14,135 nt of DNA from Cyanobacteriota bacterium (GTDB lineage Bacteria; Cyanobacteriota; Cyanobacteriia; PCC-6307; Cyanobiaceae): positions 1 to 14,135 of the forward strand of contig JAPLIF010000151.1 of assembly GCA_026389255.1 (NCBI GenBank), in the 5' to 3' direction. This document shows, in pieces, positions 1-7,012 of the stretch. The position numbers and the translations under genes are program-made. Under the pieces are notes generated by a model that saw only the letters and a program-made list of their open reading frames with translations, ran no database searches and had not been told where the DNA came from. The first letter of the stretch is position 1. Each line of letters begins with the position of its first letter.

Positions 1-1269
1 GGCATCGAGGCGCTCGGCGCGCAGCTGCCTGAGCCGTTCCCCCAATTGGGGTCCGGGAGTCATGCCGGCCTCGATCAGGGAAGCGGCCGTGCGGGGCGAG
101 CGCAGATGGCGCCAGCGCAGCCACCAGCGCAGCAGGGGTCGCCGCCAGGGGCCACCCGCCGCCACCACCAGGGCCACCGCCTCGGCCGACACTCCCGGGG
201 TCTCCAACAGCGCACACCAACGGGATGGGGGCCACAGGGCTGGCGCCTGGCCTGGGTCGAGGGCGGCCAGGCGCTGCCCCAGAACCAGGACCTGGGCCAA
301 CAGCTGCTGGTGATGGTGGGGCAGTTGCAGCCGCTCCGCCAGGGCCAGCGGATCCCCAGCCGCCTGCAACAGGGCAGGAAACAGGGGCAGGCCCATCCGT
401 TCGGCGTGGCGTAATCGCCAGGGCCAGCACCGGTCCCGCTGCAGGTCCGGGTCCAGCAGCACCAGGGCTCCCCAGGATTGCAGCGCCTCCAGGCCAGCCC
501 GCCAGGGCTCCCGCTCCAACAACAGATCCAGTTCCATGCGCAGACGGGTGGCCATCGCCGGTGGCGCCAGGGCCGGGGGATCGCCCGGGCGCCAGGCCCA
601 GGGCCAGCGGGCCACGGTGGTGGTCCATTGCTCAAGGCTTTCGGGGGCGAGGGCAAACCCGAGCCGGGCGGCATAGCGGGCACCGCGCACGATGCGGGTG
701 GGGTCGTCCTGCAGGCTGGACCCATGCAGCAGCCGCAGCTGACGGGAGCCCAGATCGGCCTGGCCGCCATGGGGGTCGAGCAGCGTGGTGCTGGCCTCCC
801 CCACCATCAGAGCCATGGCGTTGATGGTGAAATCCCGGCGCGCCAGATCTTCGGCCAGGCTGCCGAAAGCCACCCTGGGATTCTCCCCGGGTGCGGGATA
901 GACCTCGTGGCGGGCACTGGCCAAATCCAGGAGCAGCGGCCCCTCCTCCAGGTTCAGTTCCAATTCGGCCGTGCCATAGGCCGTGTGCTCCCGGTAGCTG
1001 AGGACCCCAGCAGGGCCAAGCCCCTGGATCAGGCGGCGCGCCAACTGGTGGGCGGGGGCAACGGGCGGATCCGCGCCCTCCCGCCGAGCCGGCTCCACCA
1101 CGAGATCCAGATCCGGGACTCCCTGCCAGGGAGCGTGATGCACCCGATGCAGCAGAAGGTCCCGCACCGCACCACCCACCAGGGCCACCCGATCTCCCGC
1201 CGCCGCCGCGAGCAGGGGCGGCAGGGAGGGGGGTAATCCCGGCAGATCCCAGAAGGCGCTCGCGGGCAA
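1..1269 (-). CDS. cca: CCA tRNA nucleotidyltransferase (class II), 3' end outside window
   Basis: Adds or repairs the 3' CCA of tRNAs from CTP and ATP in the cytoplasm. Reading leftward, the frame is open from above 1323 to base 1. It shows the class II nucleotidyltransferase head: ALVGGAVRDLLL near 1185-1150, the metal-binding DLDLVVE at 1113-1093, RRDFTINAMAL at 840-808, and DDPTRIVRGARYAARL near 708-661, followed by a leucine-rich RNA-binding body. The last visible residues (GERLRQLRAERLDA) look like the usual C-terminus, so the stop is probably just beyond the edge. The family's ERxxxEL signature appears here as TRLRMEL. The start is uncertain: TTG at 1269 gives a sensible 31-residue lead before GGAVRD; GTG at 1323 or ATG at 1353 would overlap the divergent kdsD. 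No Shine-Dalgarno site helps decide. CC-adding versus full CCA-adding activity cannot be told from sequence reading. Confidence 0.9.
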   Translation of the reverse strand, partial: MPASAFWDLPGLPPSLPPLLAAAAGDRVALVGGAVRDLLLHRVHHAPWQGVPDLDLVVEPARREGADPPVAPAHQLARRLIQGLGPAGVLSYREHTAYGTAELELNLEEGPLLLDLASARHEVYPAPGENPRVAFGSLAEDLARRDFTINAMALMVGEASTTLLDPHGGQADLGSRQLRLLHGSSLQDDPTRIVRGARYAARLGFALAPESLEQWTTTVARWPWAWRPGDPPALAPPAMATRLRMELDLLLEREPWRAGLEALQSWGALVLLDPDLQRDRCWPWRLRHAERMGLPLFPALLQAAGDPLALAERLQLPHHHQQLLAQVLVLGQRLAALDPGQAPALWPPSRWCALLETPGVSAEAVALVVAAGGPWRRPLLRWWLRWRHLRSPRTAASLIEAGMTPGPQLGERLRQLRAERLDA

Positions 1270-1282
1270 GGGGCAAGGGAGA

Positions 1283-2305
1283 ATGGGCCCATCATCCCGG
1301 AGCTTCCCCTTGTCCGCTCTCACGCGCTGCCTGGAGGAGGAGGCGGCGGCCATCGCCGCCAGCGCCCACCGCTTGGATGGCCAGCAAGTGGAATCCGCCC
1401 TGGACCTGATGGAACGCTGCGCCGAGACCCGCTCAAAGCTCGTGATCACGGGGGTGGGGAAAAGTGGCATCGTGGCGCGCAAAATCGCCGCCACCTTCTC
1501 CTCCATCGGCCTGATGGCCATCTTTCTGAACCCCGTGGATGCCCTGCACGGCGACCTGGGGCTGGTGGCACCCGACGACATCACCCTGCTGCTTTCCAAC
1601 AGCGGCGAAACCCAGGAGTTGCTGGAAATCCTGCCCCACCTCCGCCGCCGCGGTACCGCCCGCATCGCCCTAGTGGGCCGGATCAACTCCAGTCTGGCGC
1701 AGGGTTGTGACGTGGTGCTGGATGCCTCGGTGGACCGCGAGGTCTGTCCGCTCAACCTGGCCCCCACCGCCAGCACGGCGGTGGCCATGGCCATTGGCGA
1801 TGCCCTGGCGGCGGTGTGGATGGAACGGCGGGGCATCTCGCCCCAGGACTTTGCCCTCAACCACCCGGCCGGTTCCCTGGGCAAGCAACTGACCCTGACC
1901 GCCGCCGACCTGATGGTGGGCACCGCAACCCTGGGCCCCCTGGAAACGTTCACCCCCTTGGCGGAGGTGATTGCCCACCTCACCGCCGACGGGGTGGGGG
2001 CCTGCTGGGTGGCCCGGGAAGGGCAACCCAGCCAACTGGGGGGAATAATTACCGATGGCGACCTGCGGCGCGCCCTGCAGAGCCATCCCCCAGCCGAATG
2101 GAGCCTGCTGACGGCCAGCGATCTGATGACGACCGATCCGATCACGGTCAGCGGCGACACCCTGGCGATCAATGCCCTCGAAGCAATGGAAAGCAACCGC
2201 CGCAAGTCGATCAGCGTGCTGCCGGTGGTGGGCGACGAACGCCGCATGCTCGGGATGCTGCGCCTCCACGACCTGGTGCAGGCCGGACTCACCACCGGCG
2301 CCTGA
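1283..2305 (+). CDS. kdsD: Arabinose-5-phosphate isomerase, KpsF/GutQ family (SIS + two CBS domains)
   Basis: Interconverts ribulose 5-phosphate and arabinose 5-phosphate, the first committed step towards Kdo. The product is 340 residues, close to the 328 of E. coli KdsD. The SIS domain spans about 35-175 with TGVGKSG (56-62), NPVDALHGDLG (83-93) and SNSGET (105-110); HPAGSLGK is at 194-201. Two CBS domains follow, about 208-268 (GIITDGDLRRAL) and 278-336. K60, E112, E153 and H194 align, with a constant offset of one, with the residues reported as critical in E. coli KdsD (K59, E111, E152, H193), so the enzyme should be active. ATG 1283 is the first in-frame ATG before the conserved N-terminus. 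The gene is divergent from cca with about 13 bases between predicted starts, so its promoter must lie inside the cca coding region. It meets kdsB tail to tail. Confidence 0.95.
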   Translation: MGPSSRSFPLSALTRCLEEEAAAIAASAHRLDGQQVESALDLMERCAETRSKLVITGVGKSGIVARKIAATFSSIGLMAIFLNPVDALHGDLGLVAPDDITLLLSNSGETQELLEILPHLRRRGTARIALVGRINSSLAQGCDVVLDASVDREVCPLNLAPTASTAVAMAIGDALAAVWMERRGISPQDFALNHPAGSLGKQLTLTAADLMVGTATLGPLETFTPLAEVIAHLTADGVGACWVAREGQPSQLGGIITDGDLRRALQSHPPAEWSLLTASDLMTTDPITVSGDTLAINALEAMESNRRKSISVLPVVGDERRMLGMLRLHDLVQAGLTTGA

Positions 2306-2323
2306 AGGCCTCACTCAGGCGCC
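2297..2323. terminator. Perfect inverted repeat holding both stop codons of convergent kdsD and kdsB
   Basis: GGCGCCTGA (2297-2305) and TCAGGCGCC (2315-2323) are exact reverse complements around a 9-base loop. The kdsD TGA (2303-2305) and the kdsB TGA (complement of 2315-2317) sit symmetrically in the two arms. RNA from either strand would form a 9-bp GC-rich stem at the stop codon. No T tract follows on either side, so a bidirectional, U-tract-poor terminator or 3'-end stabilising hairpin is an inference. Confidence 0.5.
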
Positions 2324-3097
2324 AGCCGCAGCCAGGATCCGGGCCTGCTCCAGCTGTTCTGCCGTATCAACGGAAAGGGATTCACCGGCCACCACAAAGG
2401 TGCTGATGGCAATACCGGCCTCCAGCAGCCGCAACTGCTCGAGTTTCTCGATGGCCTCCAGGGGGGAATCGGGCAAGTCCTCCCAGCGGGCCAGCACATC
2501 AGCCCGATAGCCATACAGCCCCACATGGCCCCAATAGGGGGCGTGGCCATGCCAGTCGCCTGGATCGACGCCGCGCACATGGGGGATGGCCGAACGGGAG
2601 AAGTACAGGGCCTGACCGCGGCTGCTCACCAGGGTTTTGACCACATTGGGATTGTGGAGACGGTCGGCCCCGAGGCGGTAGACGGGCGTCAGCACCTCGG
2701 GCACGGGCTGCCGGGCCTCGAAGGCGGCGGCCATGGCATCGATCACCGCCGGATCCAGGAACGGCTGGTCGCCCTGGACGTTGATGATCACCGTTTCGGC
2801 GCGGTCTTCTTCCTCGGGGGCTCCAGCTAGGGCAACGATGGCCTCCAGCACCGAGGCGATGCGTTGGCTGCCGGAATCACAGGCTGGGCTGGTGGCCAGG
2901 GCAGGGAACCCCCAGGCTTCCGCCGCCTGCATCAAGTCATCGCTGTCGGTGCAGAGCACCACGGCAGAGGGCCGGCGGGCCAAGGCGCAGCGCTCCAGGA
3001 CCCGCTGAATCATGGGCTTGCCGCCGATGTCGGCCAGCACCTTGCCCGGCAACCGGGAGGATTCCAATCGGGCCGGCACCGCCACCACGAATCGCAT
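2315..3097 (-). CDS. kdsB: 3-deoxy-manno-octulosonate cytidylyltransferase (CMP-Kdo synthetase)
   Basis: Activates Kdo with CTP to CMP-Kdo, the sugar donor for Kdo transferases; cytoplasmic. The 260-residue product has the full set of family motifs: the nucleotide-binding VPARLESSRLPGK (7-19), CDSGSQRIASV (73-83), NVQGDQPF (106-113), SRSAIPH (167-173), HVGLYGYR (191-198), EKLEQLRLLEAG (217-228) and VDTAEQLEQAR (243-253). The ATG at 3097 is chosen because MRFVVAVPAR matches the family N-terminus and an AGGAG lies 8 bases upstream; the frame stays open further upstream without family-like sequence. It shares the Kdo pathway with the convergent kdsD, although kdsA and kdsC are not here. The HIT gene lies upstream on the same strand, 117 bases away. 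Confidence 0.96.
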   Translation of the reverse strand: MRFVVAVPARLESSRLPGKVLADIGGKPMIQRVLERCALARRPSAVVLCTDSDDLMQAAEAWGFPALATSPACDSGSQRIASVLEAIVALAGAPEEEDRAETVIINVQGDQPFLDPAVIDAMAAAFEARQPVPEVLTPVYRLGADRLHNPNVVKTLVSSRGQALYFSRSAIPHVRGVDPGDWHGHAPYWGHVGLYGYRADVLARWEDLPDSPLEAIEKLEQLRLLEAGIAISTFVVAGESLSVDTAEQLEQARILAAAGA

Positions 3098-3111
3098 CAG
3101 CGTCGCTCCTG
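3098..3111 (-). promoter_or_regulatory. Ribosome binding site fixing the kdsB start
   Basis: AGGAG (complement of 3106-3110) lies 8 bases before the ATG at 3097. It is one of the few clear Shine-Dalgarno sites in the window and supports the 260-residue KdsB over an in-frame extension that reaches 3193. Confidence 0.7.
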
Positions 3112-3214
3112 CTGGGCCGAGCTTATCGCCGGCCTCCGGAGCGACCAGCCGCCAAAGCCCCGCCTCCCTGGGGTCCAGCAGCGATGCCAGCAAGCCACTG
3201 CCACTCAGGCGACA

Positions 3215-3706
3215 TCACCAATCCGCCGTTTGCCGCCGGGCCCGCGCCACGAAATCGGCCACGGCGGCGGGGTCTGCGGCGGCCCGTTCCCCCGCCTCAA
3301 CGGCGCGATAAAGATCCGCCACACTCCAGGCCTTGCTGGCGGCCTCGGCGCCGTGGCGCGGAATCAGATGCACGTGCAGGTGGGGCGCGCCTTCGCCAAA
3401 AGCGATCGCATAGACCCGATCACACCCGCTCAGCTGACGCACCAGGGCGCAGCTGCGGCGCAGGGCCTCGCCGAATGAATCCGCTTCGGCGGCGTCGAAG
3501 TCGGCAGGGCCCCCCAGATGGCGGCCGCTGTCGAGCAGCAACCAGCCCTTTAAGGGCGCCGGCGCCGGATGGTGGCGCAGAACCCAACCGATGCCGAAGC
3601 GGGCGATGCCATCGACCTGCCACGCCAGGGGATCGGCCTGGAGCCCACAGATCGGGCAGCCCGTCCTAGGGGCGTTGATGGGCGAATCGGCAAGGGGTGG
3701 GGTCAT
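3215..3706 (-). CDS. HIT-family nucleotide hydrolase/transferase
   Basis: A 163-residue histidine-triad protein. The triad is at 109-115 (HLHVHLI, followed by PRH), where the middle histidine is the usual nucleophile acting on a nucleoside phosphate. A CPIC pair (17-20) near the N-terminus resembles the zinc or structural CxxC of many HIT proteins. Members hydrolyse dinucleoside polyphosphates (Ap4A-like) or nucleoside phosphoramidates; the substrate here cannot be assigned. ATG 3706 is chosen because TGCPICGLQ follows shortly after; an upstream in-frame start at 3787 would add 27 low-complexity residues. No clear ribosome binding site is seen. It is upstream of kdsB on the same strand with a 117-base gap. 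A functional link with Kdo synthesis is not evident. Confidence 0.85.
   Translation of the reverse strand: MTPPLADSPINAPRTGCPICGLQADPLAWQVDGIARFGIGWVLRHHPAPAPLKGWLLLDSGRHLGGPADFDAAEADSFGEALRRSCALVRQLSGCDRVYAIAFGEGAPHLHVHLIPRHGAEAASKAWSVADLYRAVEAGERAAADPAAVADFVARARRQTADW
3402..3409. repeat. HIP1 octamer GCGATCGC
   Basis: The palindrome GCGATCGC is the highly iterated palindrome of many cyanobacterial genomes. It lies inside the HIT gene. It is weak evidence of cyanobacterial origin, since about one copy would be expected by chance in a window of this size and composition. Confidence 0.4.
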
Positions 3707-3836
3707 GGCACAGGGGGGGGCCGGGCTGCGAAGCTGACGGGCCTGGAGGCCCCGGGCCCGCTCCACTTTCCCCCATCCCGCCCCCATCTCGTCGCTGCCG
3801 TGCCCCCGCTCCAGCCCCTGTCGGCGGCCACGGATC

Positions 3837-3877
3837 CGCCACCGTCACCGCCGCCTCTAATGGTGGTGACGGTGGCG
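3837..3877 (+). promoter_or_regulatory. 16-bp hairpin over the predicted start codon of the first GT2 gene
   Basis: The arms 3837-3852 and 3862-3877 are complementary over 16 positions, with a single G-T (G.U in RNA) wobble at 3850/3864. The loop is 9 bases (3853-3861). The ATG at 3860-3862 has its first two bases in the loop and its G opening the 3' arm. In mRNA this would be a very stable stem sequestering the start. It could be a translational control element, or a sign that the real start is the in-frame GTG at 3800, which would put the whole hairpin in coding sequence. Confidence 0.45.
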
Positions 3878-4750
3878 TATCACAGCGAAGCGGTCCTACC
3901 AGAGCTGGCCAGGGATCTGGCCCGCCAACGCCAGCCACCCCAGCTCTGGCTACTTGTGGACAACAGTCCCCTGTCAGCCCCCCTGGACCTGGAACCGCTG
4001 CGGACCGCCGGCCGTCTCCACACCGACAAGGCAGCCCCCCTGGTCCTGCGGCGCCTGGCGGGCCATGAAGGGGATGGATTCGGGGTGGGCTGCAACCGGG
4101 CCCTCGACCTGCTGGCGGCCCAGGGCTGGGACGGCTGGGTGTGGCTGCTCAATCCCGACACCCGCCTACAGGGCGGAGAGGAACTGGCGCAATTGGGGCA
4201 TCAGCTGGCCCGATTGCCGCAGCGGACCGTGGTGGGCACGGCGGTGCTCGATGACCATGGCGGTCTGGAGGCCAGTGGCGGCTGGATCGACCCGGGCCTG
4301 GCCTTCCGATCCCGGCGTCTGGAGGCAACGGACCTCGCCGCAGGGGCTCCCCGGGCGGTGGACTGGCTCAGCGGCTGCAGCCTGGCCCTACGGCCCAGCG
4401 CCCACGAGCCGCCCGCCCGCTTCGACCCCGCCTTTCCCCTGTACTACGAAGACATGGACCTCTGCCTGCGGCTCTCGTCCCGGGGCGCCCCGGTGGTGTG
4501 GCTGCCCCAACCCACGGTGCGCCACCACCGCGGCCTGGGGTCCAACGCGGCGGTACCCCTGCGGCAACGCCTCTCCACGATCAGCTATTTGCGTTTTCTG
4601 CGGCGCCATTGCCCCCCCTGGGTGCTGCTGCTGCGCACCCTGCGGCTCCTGGCACTCACCCTGGTGCGCCTGCCCCTGCAGCCCCGGCGCAGCCTGGCGG
4701 TGCTGCAGGGGATCGGTCCAGCGCTGGGCCCTAATCCCATCCAGCCATGA
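3860..4750 (+). CDS. Glycosyltransferase family 2, rhamnosyltransferase-like
   Basis: A GT-A fold transferase of 296 residues that probably adds one sugar to a lipid-linked or growing polysaccharide at the cytoplasmic face. Visible in order: MVVTVAYHS (1-9), LLVDNSP (31-37), NRALDLL (79-85), LLNPDTRL (96-103; NPD stands where the DxD metal/nucleotide site lies), WLSGCSLALRP (169-179) and YYEDMDLCLRL (195-205), followed by VRHHRGLGS (220-228). The last motifs are typical of WbbL/RfbF-type rhamnosyltransferases. A basic, hydrophobic C-terminal tail (about 245-285) may bind the membrane. ATG 3860 is chosen because the first beta strand begins there, but GTG 3800 is possible and a strong hairpin covers 3860. 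The stop overlaps the next gene in ATGA, implying translational coupling with the GT4 gene. The sugar specificity is inferred, not shown. Confidence 0.85.
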   Translation: MVVTVAYHSEAVLPELARDLARQRQPPQLWLLVDNSPLSAPLDLEPLRTAGRLHTDKAAPLVLRRLAGHEGDGFGVGCNRALDLLAAQGWDGWVWLLNPDTRLQGGEELAQLGHQLARLPQRTVVGTAVLDDHGGLEASGGWIDPGLAFRSRRLEATDLAAGAPRAVDWLSGCSLALRPSAHEPPARFDPAFPLYYEDMDLCLRLSSRGAPVVWLPQPTVRHHRGLGSNAAVPLRQRLSTISYLRFLRRHCPPWVLLLRTLRLLALTLVRLPLQPRRSLAVLQGIGPALGPNPIQP

Positions 4751-5829
4751 GGACCGCCTCCCCCCTAGCCCTGTTCAACGGCAGCTACCTGGGCCACCGC
4801 CCCACCGGGATCGGCGTCGTGGCCCGAGACCTGGTCAACGCCCTGGATCCCGCCCTGGTGCCCTTGCTGGACCCCCTGGGCGGCGATCGACCCCACAGCC
4901 TGCCGATTCCCGCCGACCTCTCCCCCGAATTCGGGCGCCAGGGCCACTGGCGGCGGTTGGTGTGGACCCAGAACGAACTGCCGGGCCTGCTGCGGGCCAG
5001 TGGTACGCCCCTATTGCTCTCGCCGCTGCCGGAGGCCCCCCTGCTGCGGGGCGTGCGCTCGGTGGTGCTGGCCCACGACCTGCTGCCCCTGCGCTACCCC
5101 CAACTCTCGCCGCTGCTGGCCTACCACCTGGCCTATGTGCCCTTGGTGCTGCACCGGGCGGTGCGGGTGCTGTGCAACTCCGAGGCCACCGCCAGGGAAG
5201 TGCATGGGCGACTGGGGGTGCCGGCCCGGCGCCTGGTGCCGATCCGGCTGGGCTTCGATCCGGGGCGACTACGGCCGCTGGGGTTGCGGCGGGAGGCCTT
5301 TTTTCTGGTGCTGGGCCGCCACGACCCCCACAAGAATCTGGACCGGGTGTTGCGGGCTTTCGCCAAGGTCAAGGACCCCGGCGACCCCCTGCGGCTGAAG
5401 CTGGTGGGCCCCCACGACCGGCGCTACACGCCCCGCCTGCAGGCCCTGGCCCAGGAACTGGGCATCGCCGGGCGCTGCGACTGGCTGCCCTGGGTGAGCG
5501 ATGGGGAGCGCCTGCAGCTGCTGAATCGCGCCCAGGCCCTGGTGCTGGCCAGCCTCTGGGAAGGCTTTGGCCTGCCGGCCCTGGAGGCCATGGCCTGCGG
5601 AACCCCCGTGGTGGCCGCCCGGGCCGGCGCCCTGCCGGAGGTGGTGGGGGACGCGGGCCTGCTGGTGGATCCGCGCTCCATCGACGCCCTCACCTCGGCC
5701 CTGGACCAGGTGCTGCGGGAGCCCGCCCTGGCGGCCGGCTTGGCAGCGGCGGGACCTCTCCGGGCGGCGGGCTTTGACTGGCGGGCCACCGCCGACCAGG
5801 TGCTGGAGGTGCTGCGGGACTGTCGGTAA
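4747..5829 (+). CDS. Glycosyltransferase family 4 (GT-B fold)
   Basis: A 360-residue retaining GT-B glycosyltransferase. The N-terminal half carries the glycine-rich acceptor-side loop RPTGIGVVARDL (18-29). The C-terminal half has the donor site: LVLGRHDPHKNL (187-198, with K196 the phosphate-contacting lysine) and EGFGLPALEAMACGTPVV (272-289), whose E272 and E280 form the EX7E pair, followed by GDAGLLVDP (301-309). Length and motif order are normal and the gene looks intact. It begins inside the stop of the GT2 gene (ATGA), so the two are likely co-translated and act successively on the same glycan. A methyltransferase follows after 63 bases. Mannose, glucose or related nucleotide-sugar donors are common in this family; the actual donor is unknown. 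Confidence 0.92.
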   Translation: MRTASPLALFNGSYLGHRPTGIGVVARDLVNALDPALVPLLDPLGGDRPHSLPIPADLSPEFGRQGHWRRLVWTQNELPGLLRASGTPLLLSPLPEAPLLRGVRSVVLAHDLLPLRYPQLSPLLAYHLAYVPLVLHRAVRVLCNSEATAREVHGRLGVPARRLVPIRLGFDPGRLRPLGLRREAFFLVLGRHDPHKNLDRVLRAFAKVKDPGDPLRLKLVGPHDRRYTPRLQALAQELGIAGRCDWLPWVSDGERLQLLNRAQALVLASLWEGFGLPALEAMACGTPVVAARAGALPEVVGDAGLLVDPRSIDALTSALDQVLREPALAAGLAAAGPLRAAGFDWRATADQVLEVLRDCR

Positions 5830-5892
5830 CCGCAGGCCGCCAGCCAGAACCCTTAAGGCCAAGCATGATGGCCCCGTCCATCGGAACGGTCC

Positions 5893-6642
5893 ATGCAGGA
5901 TCAGGAATATCACGTGCTCGCCGCCCTGGAGCAGCGGCATTGGTGGTATCGCAGCCTGCGCCGTCGGGTGGTGGAGCGACTCCAGCGGGAAGCTGGCCGC
6001 CAGGGCCATGCCCTGAAGGTGTTTGACGCCGGCTGTGGCACCGGCGGCATGTTGGCTGAACTCCAGGCCGAGACCAGTATTGCCGCCACCGCCGGTTGCG
6101 ACCTCCACCCCCTGGCCCTGGTCTATGCCCGTGGGCGGGGTCTGACGGTGGTGGAGCGGTCCGTCAATGACCTGCCGGTGGGGGACGATCTGTATGACGC
6201 CGTGATCTCCCTGGATGTGCTTTACCACCGCCAGGTCGATCCGCCCCGGGCCCTAGCGGGCATGGCCGCCATGGTTCGCCCGGGGGGCTTGCTGCTGATC
6301 AATGTGGCGGCCATGCCCTGCCTGGAGCGGCGCCACGATCAACGGGTGATGGGTGGCCGCCGCTACCTGGCCGAGGGGCTGAGCCGTCAGGTGCGGGCGG
6401 TCGGCTTAGAGCCCGAATCGGTGTCCTACTGGAATTCCTGGCTGACGCCCCTGCTGTGGCTCCAGACCCGGCTGGAAACGCTGCTCCCCGAAGGCGGCGA
6501 CAACGGGGATTCGGACGTGACCTTGCCCCCCCTAGGGCTCAACACCCTGCTGATCGGGTTGCTGCAATGGGAAGAACGGGTCTGCCGGGCCCTGCCCCTG
6601 CCGTGGGGCAGCTCCCTGATGCTGCTGGCCCGGCGGCCATGA
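5893..6642 (+). CDS. Class I SAM-dependent methyltransferase
   Basis: A 249-residue Rossmann-fold methyltransferase. The N-terminus EQRHWWYRSLRRRV (13-26) is typical of methyltransferases in glycan and polyprenyl-sugar clusters. The SAM-binding motif I is VFDAGCGTGG (43-52); an acidic strand end at GCDLHP (68-73), YDAVISLDVLYH (101-112) and VRPGGLLLINV (128-138) complete the core. Its place between glycosyltransferases and a gtrA remnant suggests methylation of a sugar or lipid-linked glycan intermediate, but the acceptor is not known. No Shine-Dalgarno site is visible before the ATG at 5893; a small hairpin (GGCCA/TGGCC) lies in the 63-base gap before it. The stop overlaps the ATG of the following gtrA-like frame (ATGA at 6639). 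Confidence 0.88.
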   Translation: MQDQEYHVLAALEQRHWWYRSLRRRVVERLQREAGRQGHALKVFDAGCGTGGMLAELQAETSIAATAGCDLHPLALVYARGRGLTVVERSVNDLPVGDDLYDAVISLDVLYHRQVDPPRALAGMAAMVRPGGLLLINVAAMPCLERRHDQRVMGGRRYLAEGLSRQVRAVGLEPESVSYWNSWLTPLLWLQTRLETLLPEGGDNGDSDVTLPPLGLNTLLIGLLQWEERVCRALPLPWGSSLMLLARRP

Positions 6643-7012
6643 CCAGCCTTCCTTGGACCCTGCTGCGGCGAGGATTGAATTCAAGCCTGCTGCGCTTCCT
6701 GCTGGTGTGGCCATCAGCCTGGCCGGCGGCATCTGCCTGGTGATCAATGCGGTGCTGCATGCCCGCATCAGCTTCCGGGTGCGCTTCAGCCGTTCGCTCC
6801 TGGCCGGCTACGGGGCGATCCAACTGCTTTGCCTGGCGGTGAGCCTGGGAGCCGGTGCCCTTCTAGAGCGTCTGGGAGCCAGTGCCACGGTGGTGGGCTT
6901 GGTGACGATGGTGCTGTGGGCCGGCCTGTCGTTCGTGCTCACCAAGGCCAGCTACCGCCGCTCCGGCGCAGCCGCCGGATTGGCCTCCAGACACACCAAC
7001 CAGCGCCCCTGA
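6639..7012 (+). pseudogene. GtrA-like membrane flippase gene, internally deleted and frameshifted
   Basis: GtrA proteins are small four-helix membrane proteins thought to flip polyprenyl-phosphate-linked sugars. The ATG at 6639 overlaps the methyltransferase stop in ATGA, the same coupling as the GT2/GT4 pair, and encodes a GtrA-like N-terminus (NSSLLRFLLV), but this frame stops at 6743 after 34 residues. A second frame, from about 6686 to 7012, carries the rest of the family: LVINAVLHARISFR (end of the second helix and the basic turn), then two more helices ending KASYRR. What is missing is the first helix and its loop, roughly 25 residues, together with the frame. A TTG at 6653 could open the second frame but leaves only three helices and loses the coupling. 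The tail after KASYRR runs 61 bases into the convergent gene. Most likely a decayed gene; a sequencing error alone would not explain the missing helix. Confidence 0.7.

Noticed and set aside
75..770. Long leftward open frame inside cca (231 codons)
   Set aside because: It is rich in Pro/Arg/Cys/Trp without any motif and lies out of frame with the clear CCA enzyme; a shadow of GC-rich coding DNA.
3739..3752. GGGCCTGGAGGCCC palindrome as a terminator upstream of the GT2 gene
   Set aside because: The stem is 5-6 bp with a 2-4 base loop and no T tract, which is common by chance in GC-rich DNA; the genes on either side also diverge here, so no terminator is expected.
3954..5777. 607-codon rightward open frame across the GT2 and GT4 genes
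   Set aside because: Composition is dominated by Pro, Gly, Ala, Arg with no domain; both underlying glycosyltransferases have complete motifs in other frames.
5269..6228. 319-codon leftward open frame opposite the GT4 and methyltransferase genes
   Set aside because: His/Gln/Gly-rich with no motif; antisense shadow of two well-supported genes.
6653..6743. Programmed frameshift in gtrA
   Set aside because: No slippery heptamer or stimulatory hairpin is visible, and shifting frame would not restore the missing first helix.
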